A DNA stretch of 64,000 nucleotides from JBNAGF01 sp049801055 (lineage in GTDB: Bacteria > Pseudomonadota > Alphaproteobacteria > Rhodobacterales > Rhodobacteraceae). The notes below the pieces were generated by a model. It ran no database searches and was not told the DNA's origin. It saw only the letters and a list, made by a program, of their open reading frames with translations. The stretch lies in the NCBI RefSeq assembly GCF_049801055.1, contig NZ_JBNAGF010000001.1, positions 615,008-679,007 on the forward strand, given 5' to 3'. This document shows positions 40,174-49,096 of this stretch, piece by piece. The position numbers and the translations under genes are program-made. How positions within the stretch are numbered: position 1 is the first letter of the stretch; the number at the start of each line of letters is the position of its first letter.

Positions 40174-42264
40174 TCAGGCTGGTGCGAGCGTGACCGGAAC
40201 CCCATTGAAGGCGGCATTTCCGGTGACAGGATCCACGCGCCTGTCGTCAGTCAGATCGTTGATCGAAACCGTCCCTGCCGCCTTGGCCGTGCGCATTGTC
40301 TCTTGCGACTGACCCCAGCCTTGCGGGATCGAAACCACGCCCGGCGCCATTTCATCCGTCACCTCGGCATTCAGGGTCAGTTCACCGGCCCGCGCCGAGA
40401 CCCGCACCGGCGCGTCGTCTTCGATGCCCAGCCGTGCTGCGTCCTCGGGGTGTATCTGAATGGTGCAGCGGTTCCGGCCCTTGACCAGTCGTGCGCTGTT
40501 CTGGGTCCAGCTATTATGGCTGCGCACCTGCCGCCGGCCAATCATAACGATTTCTCCGGTTCGGGCGCTGGCCGCGTGCTCCAGCAGGCGTGGGAGGTCG
40601 TCCACAAACACCTGCGGGGCAAGGTTCAGCCGCCCGTCCGGGGATTCGATCCTGTCGGTCAGGTTTGGGGTCAACGGGCCAAGATCGACGGACCCTTTTG
40701 CATCAAGGAGCCCTTCGACGGTCAGGTCCGGGTGGTTGCCGAGCGACAGCATGACCGACAGCTTCTCTTCTGGTGTGGGGCCAAGATCGTTGGCGCCGGT
40801 CAACCGTGCAATGAGCCGTGCAAGCACTTCCCATTCCTGCGGATTTCCAGCCGGAGGGTCAAACAGGGCGCGCGCATAGGCGGCGGTATTGCGAACGGCA
40901 AAGGTGTGAAAGACCATGTCATACATGACTTCCTCGAGCGCCACGGTACCCGGAAGGATCAGGTCGGCATGGCGGGTCGTGTCATTGACGTGGATGTCCA
41001 GCGAAACCATGAAATCCAGCGATTTCAGCGCCTCTTCGATCCGCCGACCGTTTGGTGCAGTCAGAACAGGATTGCCAGCGACGGTCATCAACCCGCGGAT
41101 CTGGCCGGGGCCGGGGGTTTCCATCTCTTCGGCCATGACCGCGACGGGAAACTCACCATTGTAGAGCGGCTGCCCCGACACCCGTGAATACGCCGAGGGG
41201 TAGCTTCGGGTCTTGCCCTTGCGTGATGTATTGGCGACGTAGTCCACCGCTGGCAGGGTGAACATCGCGCCACCTTCGCGGTCGAAGTTGCCGGTAATGA
41301 TGTTGAGAACGTTGTTCGCCCACTGGCAAAGACCGCCGAAGCTCTGGGTTGATGCGCCCATTCGGGCATAGCTGACGGCATGGGGCGCGGCGGCGAAATC
41401 TCGGGCAAGCTGGCGGATCACGTCGGTGTTGATGCCGGTGGCGGCGGCTGCCCGCTCTGGTGTGAAGGGGTGCACTGCCTCGCGCAGGGCCGGCATACCT
41501 TCGATGATCGCAGCAAGATGCCCCATGTCCTCGGTCCCGTCGGCAAGGACCTGATGGATCAGCGCCAGCAGCAGCACTGCGTCGCTTTCGGGGCGGATAA
41601 ACAGGTGCTCGCCCGCCTTTTCCGCGGTCTCGGTGCGACGTGGGTCAATCACAACGACACGACCACCGCGGGCCTTGATCTCGTCGATCCGGCGCCCGAA
41701 CCCCGGTGCGGTCATCATGGACCCGTTGGACACCACCGGGTTCCCGCCGATGATGAGCATGAAGTCAGTGCGATCGATATCCGGGATCGGCATCAGCATG
41801 GGATGGCCCATCATATGAATCGAAGCGACATGGTGCGGAATCTGATCGGCGGTGGCGGAACTGTAGCGATTGCGCGTTCCCAGCGCCCCGACCAGCCCCG
41901 GCAGCATCATCTGGTTGCCGAATTTATGGGCGTTGGGATTGCCCAGATACAGCGCCATTGCATCGGCGCCATGTGCCTCCTGAACGCTGCGGATCTTGTG
42001 CGCAGCGAAGTCCAGTGCCTCGTCCCAGTCTACCTCGTGGAATGCGCCATTGATCTTGCGAAGTGGGTGGGTGACACGGTCGGGATCGGTGCGGAAATCC
42101 TGCAAAGCGACAGCTTTTGGGCAGATATGTCCGCGCGACAGTGGATCGTCCTTGTCCGGCTTGACCGAAATCACTGTTTCACCGTCATGGGTGATGGTCA
42201 GGCCGCACATGGCCTCGCAAATATTGCAGGTGCGAAAATGGGTTTGTGTCGGTTGTGGAGACAT
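40174..42264 (-). CDS. Molybdopterin oxidoreductase (Mo/W-bisPGD family)
   Basis: 696 residues. N-terminal 4Fe-4S site: FRTCNICEAMCGLTI (Cys-x2-Cys-x3-Cys) and GHICPKA for the fourth Cys. The bis-MGD domains follow: MLIIGGNPVVSNGSM, GGRVVVIDPRRTETAEKA, AGNPVLTAPNGRRIEEAL and the C-terminal NSWTQNSARLVKG / RVSARAGELTL dinucleotide-binding domain. No twin-arginine signal, so cytosolic. Related to formate-dehydrogenase-like and acetylene-hydratase-like proteins; substrate unknown. AAGG lies 6 nt before the ATG at 42264. Confidence 0.86.
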   Translation of the reverse strand: MSPQPTQTHFRTCNICEAMCGLTITHDGETVISVKPDKDDPLSRGHICPKAVALQDFRTDPDRVTHPLRKINGAFHEVDWDEALDFAAHKIRSVQEAHGADAMALYLGNPNAHKFGNQMMLPGLVGALGTRNRYSSATADQIPHHVASIHMMGHPMLMPIPDIDRTDFMLIIGGNPVVSNGSMMTAPGFGRRIDEIKARGGRVVVIDPRRTETAEKAGEHLFIRPESDAVLLLALIHQVLADGTEDMGHLAAIIEGMPALREAVHPFTPERAAAATGINTDVIRQLARDFAAAPHAVSYARMGASTQSFGGLCQWANNVLNIITGNFDREGGAMFTLPAVDYVANTSRKGKTRSYPSAYSRVSGQPLYNGEFPVAVMAEEMETPGPGQIRGLMTVAGNPVLTAPNGRRIEEALKSLDFMVSLDIHVNDTTRHADLILPGTVALEEVMYDMVFHTFAVRNTAAYARALFDPPAGNPQEWEVLARLIARLTGANDLGPTPEEKLSVMLSLGNHPDLTVEGLLDAKGSVDLGPLTPNLTDRIESPDGRLNLAPQVFVDDLPRLLEHAASARTGEIVMIGRRQVRSHNSWTQNSARLVKGRNRCTIQIHPEDAARLGIEDDAPVRVSARAGELTLNAEVTDEMAPGVVSIPQGWGQSQETMRTAKAAGTVSINDLTDDRRVDPVTGNAAFNGVPVTLAPA

Positions 42265-42367
42265 GGCTGACCTTGCTGGGCTGGGGATCACGGTAGGCGG
42301 GGTGTTCTGCCCGCTTTCGATCCATTGCAGTGGCCGGAAATCCGTGGGTCGATGCCCGGGATAGAAG

Positions 42368-42391
42368 GGGCGCCCGCGGCAGCGGGCGCCC
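42368..42391 (-). terminator. Terminator at the end of the Liv-type operon
   Basis: GGGCGCCCGC (42368-42377) pairs perfectly with GCGGGCGCCC (42382-42391), 4-nt loop. On the minus strand it is followed by CTTCTAT. It stands 9 nt after the substrate-binding protein stop. Confidence 0.75.
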
Positions 42392-42399
42392 TGTTTGCA

Positions 42400-43560
42400 T
42401 CACTCTTCGTGGATCTTCTTCCAGTTGCCGTTTTCGACAACGCTGACATAGACGGAATCGGCGCCCTGATGATCGTCGGGGCCATAGGTCATGTGGTTGC
42501 CGACGAGATCATCGGTGTAGTCAAGCGACTCCATCGCGGCGATAAAGCTCTCGTGGGTCAGATCCGGGCCTGCCGCCTCGAGGGCCATAACCATCATTTT
42601 TGCCGCAGAGTAACCGAGCATGGCAAATCCAACAGGGTCTTCGCCGGTGGCGGCCTTGTATTCCTCGATAAAGGCCTTGGGCGCGGCTTCATCGGCGCGG
42701 GCCCAGAGATCCTGCCACGACGCGGCCGCATAGAAACCTTCGGTGACACCGCCCGGAACCTTGGCCACCACGGTCAGGAAGCTGGCTGACGTTCCGAGGA
42801 ATTTCATATCCGCCAGGCCCATCTTCTTGGCGGTGCCGACGATCGTGATCGCCTGACGCACACCAACCGCCATCGTGACGATGTCGCAACCAGCTTCTTT
42901 CAGCTTGGAGAGCGATCCCACAAAGTCGGTCTCGTCCGGCTTGTGGGTGGTCTCCGCTGCGAAGGCAATGCCTGCCGCTTCGGCGCCAGCTTTCGATCCT
43001 TCAAGGATTTCCTTACCGAAATCGGTTGGCAGATACATCGAACAGACGTTCTTCGAACCAAACTCTGCCGCAAGATACTTCACACCGACCTCTGCCTGAT
43101 CGAAATAGCTCGAGAACGAGGTAAACTTGTTGTCCATCGGGTCTTGAAGCATCTGGCGCGCGGCCGAAAGGGGCGCCACGTTCGGGATGCCCTTGGGGTC
43201 AAGCAGTTTGAACCCGGCAAGGTTCATCGGTGTTCCGAGGCTTTGCAGCATGGCGAACACCTGATCGCGATTCAGCAGCTTGTTATAACCCTGCATGGCG
43301 CGTGGCATCTGATAGCCATTGTCCTCGACGACGTAGCGGATCTTGCGGCCATGCACGCCGCCGGCTTCGTTCACCTTGTCGAAATAGACATTGGCGCCTT
43401 TTACCGCGGGCACGCCGACAGCAGCGAAGATGCCGCTGAGATCACTCACCGCGCCGATGATGACCTCGTCATCCGTCACACCCTGCGTTTCCGCCTGCGT
43501 CATCGTCGCGGCAGCGGTCAGCGCGGTGGCTGCGGCCAATGTCTTGAAGAGATGTTTCAT
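42400..43560 (-). CDS. Liv-type ABC transporter substrate-binding protein
   Basis: 386 residues. Sec signal MKHLFKTLAAATALTAAATMTQA, then a type I periplasmic-binding fold of the leucine/isoleucine/valine-binding family (VIIGAVSDLSGIFAAVGVPAVKGANVYFDKVNEAGGVHG; FAMLQSLGTPMNLAG; VCSMYLPTDFGKEI). It delivers ligand to the LivHM permease encoded upstream in the same operon. The neighbouring acyl-CoA synthetase suggests that the ligand may be a carboxylic acid instead of an amino acid. GGGAGGA lies 6 nt before the ATG. Confidence 0.9.
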   Translation of the reverse strand: MKHLFKTLAAATALTAAATMTQAETQGVTDDEVIIGAVSDLSGIFAAVGVPAVKGANVYFDKVNEAGGVHGRKIRYVVEDNGYQMPRAMQGYNKLLNRDQVFAMLQSLGTPMNLAGFKLLDPKGIPNVAPLSAARQMLQDPMDNKFTSFSSYFDQAEVGVKYLAAEFGSKNVCSMYLPTDFGKEILEGSKAGAEAAGIAFAAETTHKPDETDFVGSLSKLKEAGCDIVTMAVGVRQAITIVGTAKKMGLADMKFLGTSASFLTVVAKVPGGVTEGFYAAASWQDLWARADEAAPKAFIEEYKAATGEDPVGFAMLGYSAAKMMVMALEAAGPDLTHESFIAAMESLDYTDDLVGNHMTYGPDDHQGADSVYVSVVENGNWKKIHEE

Positions 43561-43620
43561 TTGGTTCCTCCCTATGGACCTCTTGTTGTCTCTTTTGGTT
43601 TCGGTCGTTTCAGACCCTGT

Positions 43621-45504
43621 TCAGTACATGTCCTCGATCAGATGGCCGTGACGCTTTTCGACATAGCTGCGTTTGAGCTTCATCGTCGCGGTCAGTTCCT
43701 CGTCTTCGGCGGTCAGCAGCACGTCGATCAGACGGAAATCCTTGATCTGTTCGACGCGGGCAAATTCCTTGTTCACGGCATTGACCTCTCCGGCAATCAG
43801 GTCTGTTACTTCCTTGGCCGCACATAGCGACGCGAAGTTCGAGAACGGCACCTTGTGATCCTGAGCGTATTTCTCGACGTTCTCCTGATCAATCATTATC
43901 AGCGCGGTCAGATACTTACGGCGGTCCCCGATGATCACTGCATCCGAAATGTAGTGGCTGAACTTCAACCGGCTTTCGATCTCGGCAGGGGTGATGTTCT
44001 TGCCGCCTGCCGTGATGATGATGTCCTTGAGCCGCCCGGTAATGGTAACATAGCCGGCTTCGTCCACGCGCCCGACATCGCCGGTTCGCAGCCAGCCGTC
44101 ATCTGTAAAGGTTTCAGCGGTCTTTTCGTTATTACGCCAGTAACCCTGAAAATTGTTCAGCCCGCGGGTCTGAATCTCGCCGTCATCGGCAATGCGCAGG
44201 TCATAGCCGGGGATCGGTTTGCCAATGGTGCCAACCGTATTTTCGTGACGGGTGTTCATGGTGGCAAGGCCCGATGTCTCGGTCATGCCATAGCCTTCGA
44301 CAAGCGGAACACCGATGGACCAGTACCATTTCAGCAGTTCCGGTGAGATTGGTGCCGCTCCGGTGCCGCCCCTTCGCATTTTGTCAAAGCCCAGTATGCG
44401 GCGCAGGTTGCGCAAAACCAGCCGGTCCCAGACCCAGTAATTGGCAGCGACCCCCGAGGGCACTTCCTTTCCGGCCAGCATGTAATCGGCCCGCTTGGCC
44501 CCGGCTTTCAGCGCCAGACCATAGGCAGCGCGCCCGATCGGAGTGGCTTCCTGCACGAGGATGAGAACCTGCGAATAGATCTTCTCCCAGACGCGGGGAA
44601 CGGCAGTGAAGGTGTCGGGTGAAACCTCCTGCAGATTGTTGAACACCGTCTCGGGGCTTTCGGCGAAATTCACCACGCATTTCGCGGCCAGTGGGAAATA
44701 GATCGAAACATCGCGTTCGAGGATGTGGCAAAGCGGCAGGAAACACAGCTGGTTGTCGCTTTCGAGGCATTGCAACCGTCGCGCGCCGGCCTCAATCGCC
44801 GCCATGATGTTTTCATTCGACAGCATGGCGCCTTTGGGCATTCCGGTTGTCCCGGACGTATAGATCAGCAACGCGGTGTCTTGCGGTTGCGCCTTGTCGA
44901 TTTCTTCTTCGAAAGCTCCGGGATTCCGGGACTCGGCAAATTGCCCGATCTCGTAGAGGTCGCCTATGAACATGCAACGCGGATGATCCAGATCGAGCAG
45001 GCCTTCATTCTCAAGAATGATAACCTCTTTCAGTCCGGGCATTTCATCTTCGTGGCTGAGGAACTTGTCGAGCTGTTCCTCGTTCTCAACCACGAGAAAC
45101 CGGCTGTCGCTGTCATTTACGAGGTAGGTCAACTGCGATCCGGAATCGGTGGTGTAGACGCCCGATGCAATGCCGCCGACGGCCTGGATGCCCATGTCGA
45201 AATAGGCCCATTCCTTGCGGTCTTCGGACAGGATCGAGACGACCTCTCCGCGTTTCAGGCCCAACTTTTTCAAAGCCAGCCCGATCCACTTGGCATGGTT
45301 CCAGTAATCGTCCCAGGTGTAGGATTTCCAGATGCCCAGATCTTTTTCACGGTGCACGGTCCGCCAGCCCATTTCGGCACAGCGTTGCTTGAAGAGCTGA
45401 GGAATGGTGACGCATCCATCGACCTGCACGGGTCGCTGACCGGCATCGGCATTGTAGGTGACACCGTTGATCACCACGGATTTCAGAGGGGTTTGCACGT
45501 TCAT
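43621..45504 (-). CDS. Long-chain-type acyl-CoA synthetase (AMP-binding)
   Basis: 627 residues. AMP-forming ligase with P-loop YTSGTTGMPKGAML, VEGYGMTETSGLATMN, the hinge GWLRTGDVGRVDEAGYVTITGRLKD and a late lysine region (TAEDEELTATMKLKRSYVEKRH). It should convert a carboxylic acid, ATP and CoA to acyl-CoA. Lying between livF and the substrate-binding gene (5 nt after livF) it is very likely part of the uptake operon, giving import linked to activation. GGAGG precedes the ATG at 8 nt. Confidence 0.9.
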   Translation of the reverse strand: MNVQTPLKSVVINGVTYNADAGQRPVQVDGCVTIPQLFKQRCAEMGWRTVHREKDLGIWKSYTWDDYWNHAKWIGLALKKLGLKRGEVVSILSEDRKEWAYFDMGIQAVGGIASGVYTTDSGSQLTYLVNDSDSRFLVVENEEQLDKFLSHEDEMPGLKEVIILENEGLLDLDHPRCMFIGDLYEIGQFAESRNPGAFEEEIDKAQPQDTALLIYTSGTTGMPKGAMLSNENIMAAIEAGARRLQCLESDNQLCFLPLCHILERDVSIYFPLAAKCVVNFAESPETVFNNLQEVSPDTFTAVPRVWEKIYSQVLILVQEATPIGRAAYGLALKAGAKRADYMLAGKEVPSGVAANYWVWDRLVLRNLRRILGFDKMRRGGTGAAPISPELLKWYWSIGVPLVEGYGMTETSGLATMNTRHENTVGTIGKPIPGYDLRIADDGEIQTRGLNNFQGYWRNNEKTAETFTDDGWLRTGDVGRVDEAGYVTITGRLKDIIITAGGKNITPAEIESRLKFSHYISDAVIIGDRRKYLTALIMIDQENVEKYAQDHKVPFSNFASLCAAKEVTDLIAGEVNAVNKEFARVEQIKDFRLIDVLLTAEDEELTATMKLKRSYVEKRHGHLIEDMY

Positions 45505-45509
45505 ACCAC

Positions 45510-46283
45510 TTACCTCCAGGTCTTCTTACGTTTCCAGCGACGGGTTTCCCGCGCCCCTTCTTCCTGAACGCCGAGATAGAAGTTCTGAATATCTTCCGAG
45601 GCCATCAGTTCTTCGGTTGTGCCGTCCATCACGATGCGACCGACCTCCATGACATAGCCGTTATGGGCCAGTTCCAGTGCGGCAGAAGCATTCTGTTCCA
45701 CCAACATCATGGTCATGTTCTGCTCCTGATTGAGGCGACGCAGAATCCCAAAGATCTCCTTGACCAGAATTGGTGAGAGACCCAGCGACGGTTCATCCAG
45801 CAGCATCACTTTGGGGTTGGCCATCAGCCCGCGTCCGATGGCAAGCATCTGTTGCTGGCCACCCGACAGTGTCCCGGCTTCCTGATCTCGGCGTTCGGCG
45901 AGAATTGGGAAATAACTGAACACCAGATCCCGGTCTCGTTCGATCTGCGCTTTGTCAGTGCAGGTATACGCGCCCAGAGACAGGTTCTCGTTCACGGTCA
46001 GCAGCGGGAACACCTCGCGTCCCTCGGGAACATGTACAATGCCGCGTTCCACCACCTTATGTGGTTCGAATCCTTGAATCTCCTCGCCTTCAAAAGTGAT
46101 CTGCCCCTTTTCGGGATCCATCACGCCAGAAACCGTTTTCATCAAGGTGGTCTTGCCTGCGCCGTTGGCCCCGAGGATCGACACCACACGGCCAGGATGC
46201 ACATCGAGCGACACGCCGCGAATGGCCATGATTGGACCGTAAAAGCTTTCGACATTGCGGATTTTCAGAATGGGATCGCTCAT
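45510..46283 (-). CDS. livF: Branched-chain-type ABC transporter ATPase LivF
   Basis: 257 residues. Walker A GANGAGKTTLMK, signature LSGGQQQMLAIGRGL, Walker B VMLLDEPSLGL and the H-loop region replaced by the LivF-type VEQNASAALELA. Works with LivG on the cytosolic face of the LivHM permease. Overlaps the livG stop by 4 nt. The C-terminal tail is basic (RRWKRKKTWR), slightly longer than usual. Confidence 0.93.
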   Translation of the reverse strand: MSDPILKIRNVESFYGPIMAIRGVSLDVHPGRVVSILGANGAGKTTLMKTVSGVMDPEKGQITFEGEEIQGFEPHKVVERGIVHVPEGREVFPLLTVNENLSLGAYTCTDKAQIERDRDLVFSYFPILAERRDQEAGTLSGGQQQMLAIGRGLMANPKVMLLDEPSLGLSPILVKEIFGILRRLNQEQNMTMMLVEQNASAALELAHNGYVMEVGRIVMDGTTEELMASEDIQNFYLGVQEEGARETRRWKRKKTWR

Positions 46284-47044
46284 GCCGCATGTCCCAGATA
46301 GGCTTCGATCACCGCGGGGTGCGATTGCACCTCGGCCGGGGTGCCAAGCGCCAGCATCGCACCATCGGCCATGGCCAGAACCCGGTCAGAGACACCGGAG
46401 ACCAGCCCCATGTCATGTTCGACCATCAAAACGGTGATGCCCATCTGCCTCCGGATATCGTCGATCCACCAGCGCATATCCGTGGTTTCCTCGACGGACA
46501 GGCCCGAGGCCGGTTCATCCAACAGCAGCAGCTTTGGCCCGGTGGCCAGCGCCCGGGCGACCTCAACCACCTTGCGAACACCATAGGGCAGTCCGGCGAT
46601 CATCTTGTCCCGATAAGCCTGCAGATCAAGAAAATCGATGATCTCCTCTACCATGTAGCGGTTCTTTTTTTCCTGCCAGCGTGCGGAGGGGGTAAAGAAG
46701 ATCTCCTGCAGCAGGTTGGTGGAACGGTGCCGATGGCGCCCGACGAGAAGGTTCTGCAACACGGTGGCATGATCGAACAGTTCGATGTTTTGGAAGGTTC
46801 GCGCCACACCGTATGCGGCCACGCCCGACGGTTTGACCTTCAACAGGTCATGACCGTCGAACCGGATTGATCCAGCATAAGGGTCGTAAAACCGGGAGAT
46901 CAGATTGAACACAGTCGATTTGCCCGCTCCGTTGGGGCCGACGATGGCAAAGACCTCGCCTTCCTCGACCGAAAAGGACAGATTGTCCACCGCCGTCAGA
47001 CCACCGAATTTAAGGGTGACGTCCTTCAACTCCAGCAGGCTCAT
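46280..47044 (-). CDS. livG: Branched-chain-type ABC transporter ATPase LivG
   Basis: 254 residues. Walker A GPNGAGKSTVFNLIS, signature LPYGVRKVVEVARAL, Walker B LLLLDEPASGLS, and VEHDMGLVSGVSDRVLAMADG, the standard LivG series. The ATG at 47044 overlaps the livM stop (ATGA); a longer upstream frame is only livM shadow. ATG/TGA overlaps on both sides show tight translational coupling across livM, livG and livF. Confidence 0.93.
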   Translation of the reverse strand: MSLLELKDVTLKFGGLTAVDNLSFSVEEGEVFAIVGPNGAGKSTVFNLISRFYDPYAGSIRFDGHDLLKVKPSGVAAYGVARTFQNIELFDHATVLQNLLVGRHRHRSTNLLQEIFFTPSARWQEKKNRYMVEEIIDFLDLQAYRDKMIAGLPYGVRKVVEVARALATGPKLLLLDEPASGLSVEETTDMRWWIDDIRRQMGITVLMVEHDMGLVSGVSDRVLAMADGAMLALGTPAEVQSHPAVIEAYLGHAA

Positions 47045-48138
47045 CTCAGGCGCTCCGTCTTGAGGTAGGATTTCTGACGTTTGAACATGTCTTTCCGGTA
47101 GAAGGGGAACAGTTCGAACCATGTCCGCACCTTCAGCCAGCGGCCATAGATACCCATCGGTTCAAACAGGATGAACAGGATCAGGATCATTCCGAATATG
47201 CCGAATTCCAGCCCCGGAATGGCGACAGTGCCGCCTCCGAACACAGCGCCGACATATTCCTTGGCGATCGATAGAAACTGCGGCAGGAACCCGATCACGA
47301 TCGCACCGAAAAAGGCGCCGTGGATCGAACCCAGCCCGCCAATCACGATCATCATCAGCAACTGGATCGAGATGACAACAGAGAAGGTCTCGTTGTTGAA
47401 GGCCCCCGCATAGAGCCCCATCAACGCCCCGGCCCAACCCGTTACCATGCAGCTCAGACCAAAAGAGATCGTCTTGGTCCGGGAGATGTCGACACCCATC
47501 GCCTGTGCCGAAACCTCACTGTCGCGGACTGCAATGAAAGACCGGCCCAGCGGCGCCCGCAGCAGGTTGATGTAGCCCAGTGTCACGATCACAGTGACAA
47601 CCAGAGTCAGCCAGTAAAATGCATTTGGCGTGCCCCAGCGATCGACGGTGAACCCGAAGATATCCACGCCGCCGATATACTTTCCGGCGACACCGCCTGT
47701 AATCGGTTCGGTCAGCACGATGATGTCGTCCATCAGGATCGACAGGGCGAGCGTAAAGATCGCAAGGTAGATCCCATGCAGCCGAAGGGCCGGGACGGCG
47801 ATGGTGGCCCCGATCACACCGGTTAGAATTCCGGCTACAGGAAAGGCGATCAGAAAGGGAACACCGGCCTCGATCAGGATGACATTGGCATAACATCCAA
47901 TCGCCAGAAACGCAGCATGGCCGAGGCTGGCCTGCCCGGTGTGGCCGGTCAACACCATCAGCCCCAGTCCGGCGATGGCCCAGATCAGCACATTCGTCAG
48001 CTCTCCAAGATAGAAGTCGTCCAGCAGCCACGGGGCAGCGAAGACCACCGCCAGCAGGATCAGGTAAAGGCTCAGCTGATATCCGTGCTTCCACGGGCGG
48101 ATATCCTGCATGTAGTTGGTTTTGAATACGATCCGCAT
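47041..48138 (-). CDS. livM: Branched-chain-type ABC transporter permease LivM
   Basis: 365 residues, about ten helices. LivM marks: IWAIAGLGLMVLTGHTGQASLGHAAFLAIGCY, AVPALRLHGIYLAIFTLALS, RDSEVSAQAMGVDISRTKTISFGLS and VIGGLGSIHGAFFGAIVIG. It forms the channel with LivH. The C-terminal tail after the last helix is long and basic (YRKDMFKRQKSYLKTERLR). It begins 4 nt after the livH stop. Confidence 0.93.
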   Translation of the reverse strand: MRIVFKTNYMQDIRPWKHGYQLSLYLILLAVVFAAPWLLDDFYLGELTNVLIWAIAGLGLMVLTGHTGQASLGHAAFLAIGCYANVILIEAGVPFLIAFPVAGILTGVIGATIAVPALRLHGIYLAIFTLALSILMDDIIVLTEPITGGVAGKYIGGVDIFGFTVDRWGTPNAFYWLTLVVTVIVTLGYINLLRAPLGRSFIAVRDSEVSAQAMGVDISRTKTISFGLSCMVTGWAGALMGLYAGAFNNETFSVVISIQLLMMIVIGGLGSIHGAFFGAIVIGFLPQFLSIAKEYVGAVFGGGTVAIPGLEFGIFGMILILFILFEPMGIYGRWLKVRTWFELFPFYRKDMFKRQKSYLKTERLR

Positions 48139-48142
48139 CTGG

Positions 48143-49018
48143 CTATACCTTTTTCACGCGAACTTGGCTGAACAGCCCGTGCGGGCGGAAAATCAGCACC
48201 GCCAGAAGCAGCGCATAAGGAGCAACCTGACTGTAGCCCGCAGCGATATATCGGCTGGCGAAAGGTTCGATCACACCAACGATGAGACCGCCCGCCAGGG
48301 CACCGGGAAGGCTGCCAAAGCCGCCGATCACCGCCGCTGCAAAGGCCTTGATGCCCATAAGTCCGGTGTTCGGGTCGACGGATCCCTTGGCGGCAAAAAG
48401 GATCCCCGCAACACAGGCCACCACTCCAGCAAGGGCCCAGATCAGCCCCTGAACTCGTTTGACGGGAATCCCCATGTAATAAGCCGCAAGCTGGTTTTGC
48501 GACGCGCCCTGCATCGCAAGCCCCAGTTTCGTGCGCGAGAAGAACAGGTAGAGACCCCATGTCAGCAGCAAGGTAACAACGATGACGGCCACGTCTTCCA
48601 TCCCCAGCACGAGGCCGCCAAACTTGACCTCTTTGCCGGCAAGCGGGTTTTGCAGCGTATGGGGTTCATGCCCCCAGATCAGTCCGGCCACGAACCGGAT
48701 CACGAACCCCAACGCGATGGTCAAGATCACCACGGCGGTCTGGCTTTCGCCGAACATCAACCGGATCAGGAACCGGTCGAGCAGATAGCCGAGCACGGCC
48801 ATCAGACCCAGCGATATCGGCAGCGCCATCCAGAAGGGCAAGCCCATATACTCGGTGTTTGTCAGTCCGATGGTGATAAAGGCGCCCAGCATCATCAGAT
48901 CGCCCTGGGCAAAGTTGACGGCCTCTGTCGCCTTGTAGATCAGCACGAAGCCAAGAGCGATCAGGCCGTAAACACAGCCATTCGCCAGCCCGCTTATCAG
49001 CAGCTGCAAGTTGTCCAA
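48143..49018 (-). CDS. livH: Branched-chain-type ABC transporter permease LivH
   Basis: 291 residues, eight or so helices. LivH marks: LQLLISGLANGCVYGLIALGFVLIYKATEAVNFAQGDLMMLGA and AVIGGFGSLPGALAGGLIVG. The first gene of the operon. I placed the start at the TTG at 49018, since GGGGAGG lies 6 nt upstream and the family begins at this point; the frame upstream of that ribosome site is not conserved. Confidence 0.92.
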   Translation of the reverse strand: MDNLQLLISGLANGCVYGLIALGFVLIYKATEAVNFAQGDLMMLGAFITIGLTNTEYMGLPFWMALPISLGLMAVLGYLLDRFLIRLMFGESQTAVVILTIALGFVIRFVAGLIWGHEPHTLQNPLAGKEVKFGGLVLGMEDVAVIVVTLLLTWGLYLFFSRTKLGLAMQGASQNQLAAYYMGIPVKRVQGLIWALAGVVACVAGILFAAKGSVDPNTGLMGIKAFAAAVIGGFGSLPGALAGGLIVGVIEPFASRYIAAGYSQVAPYALLLAVLIFRPHGLFSQVRVKKV

Positions 49019-49096
49019 ATTTTTCCTCCCCGGCCGCATTGATGCAGCTCTTTGTTCACCTGGCAAGGGCTCCTCATTCCCCGGCCACGCAACCCA

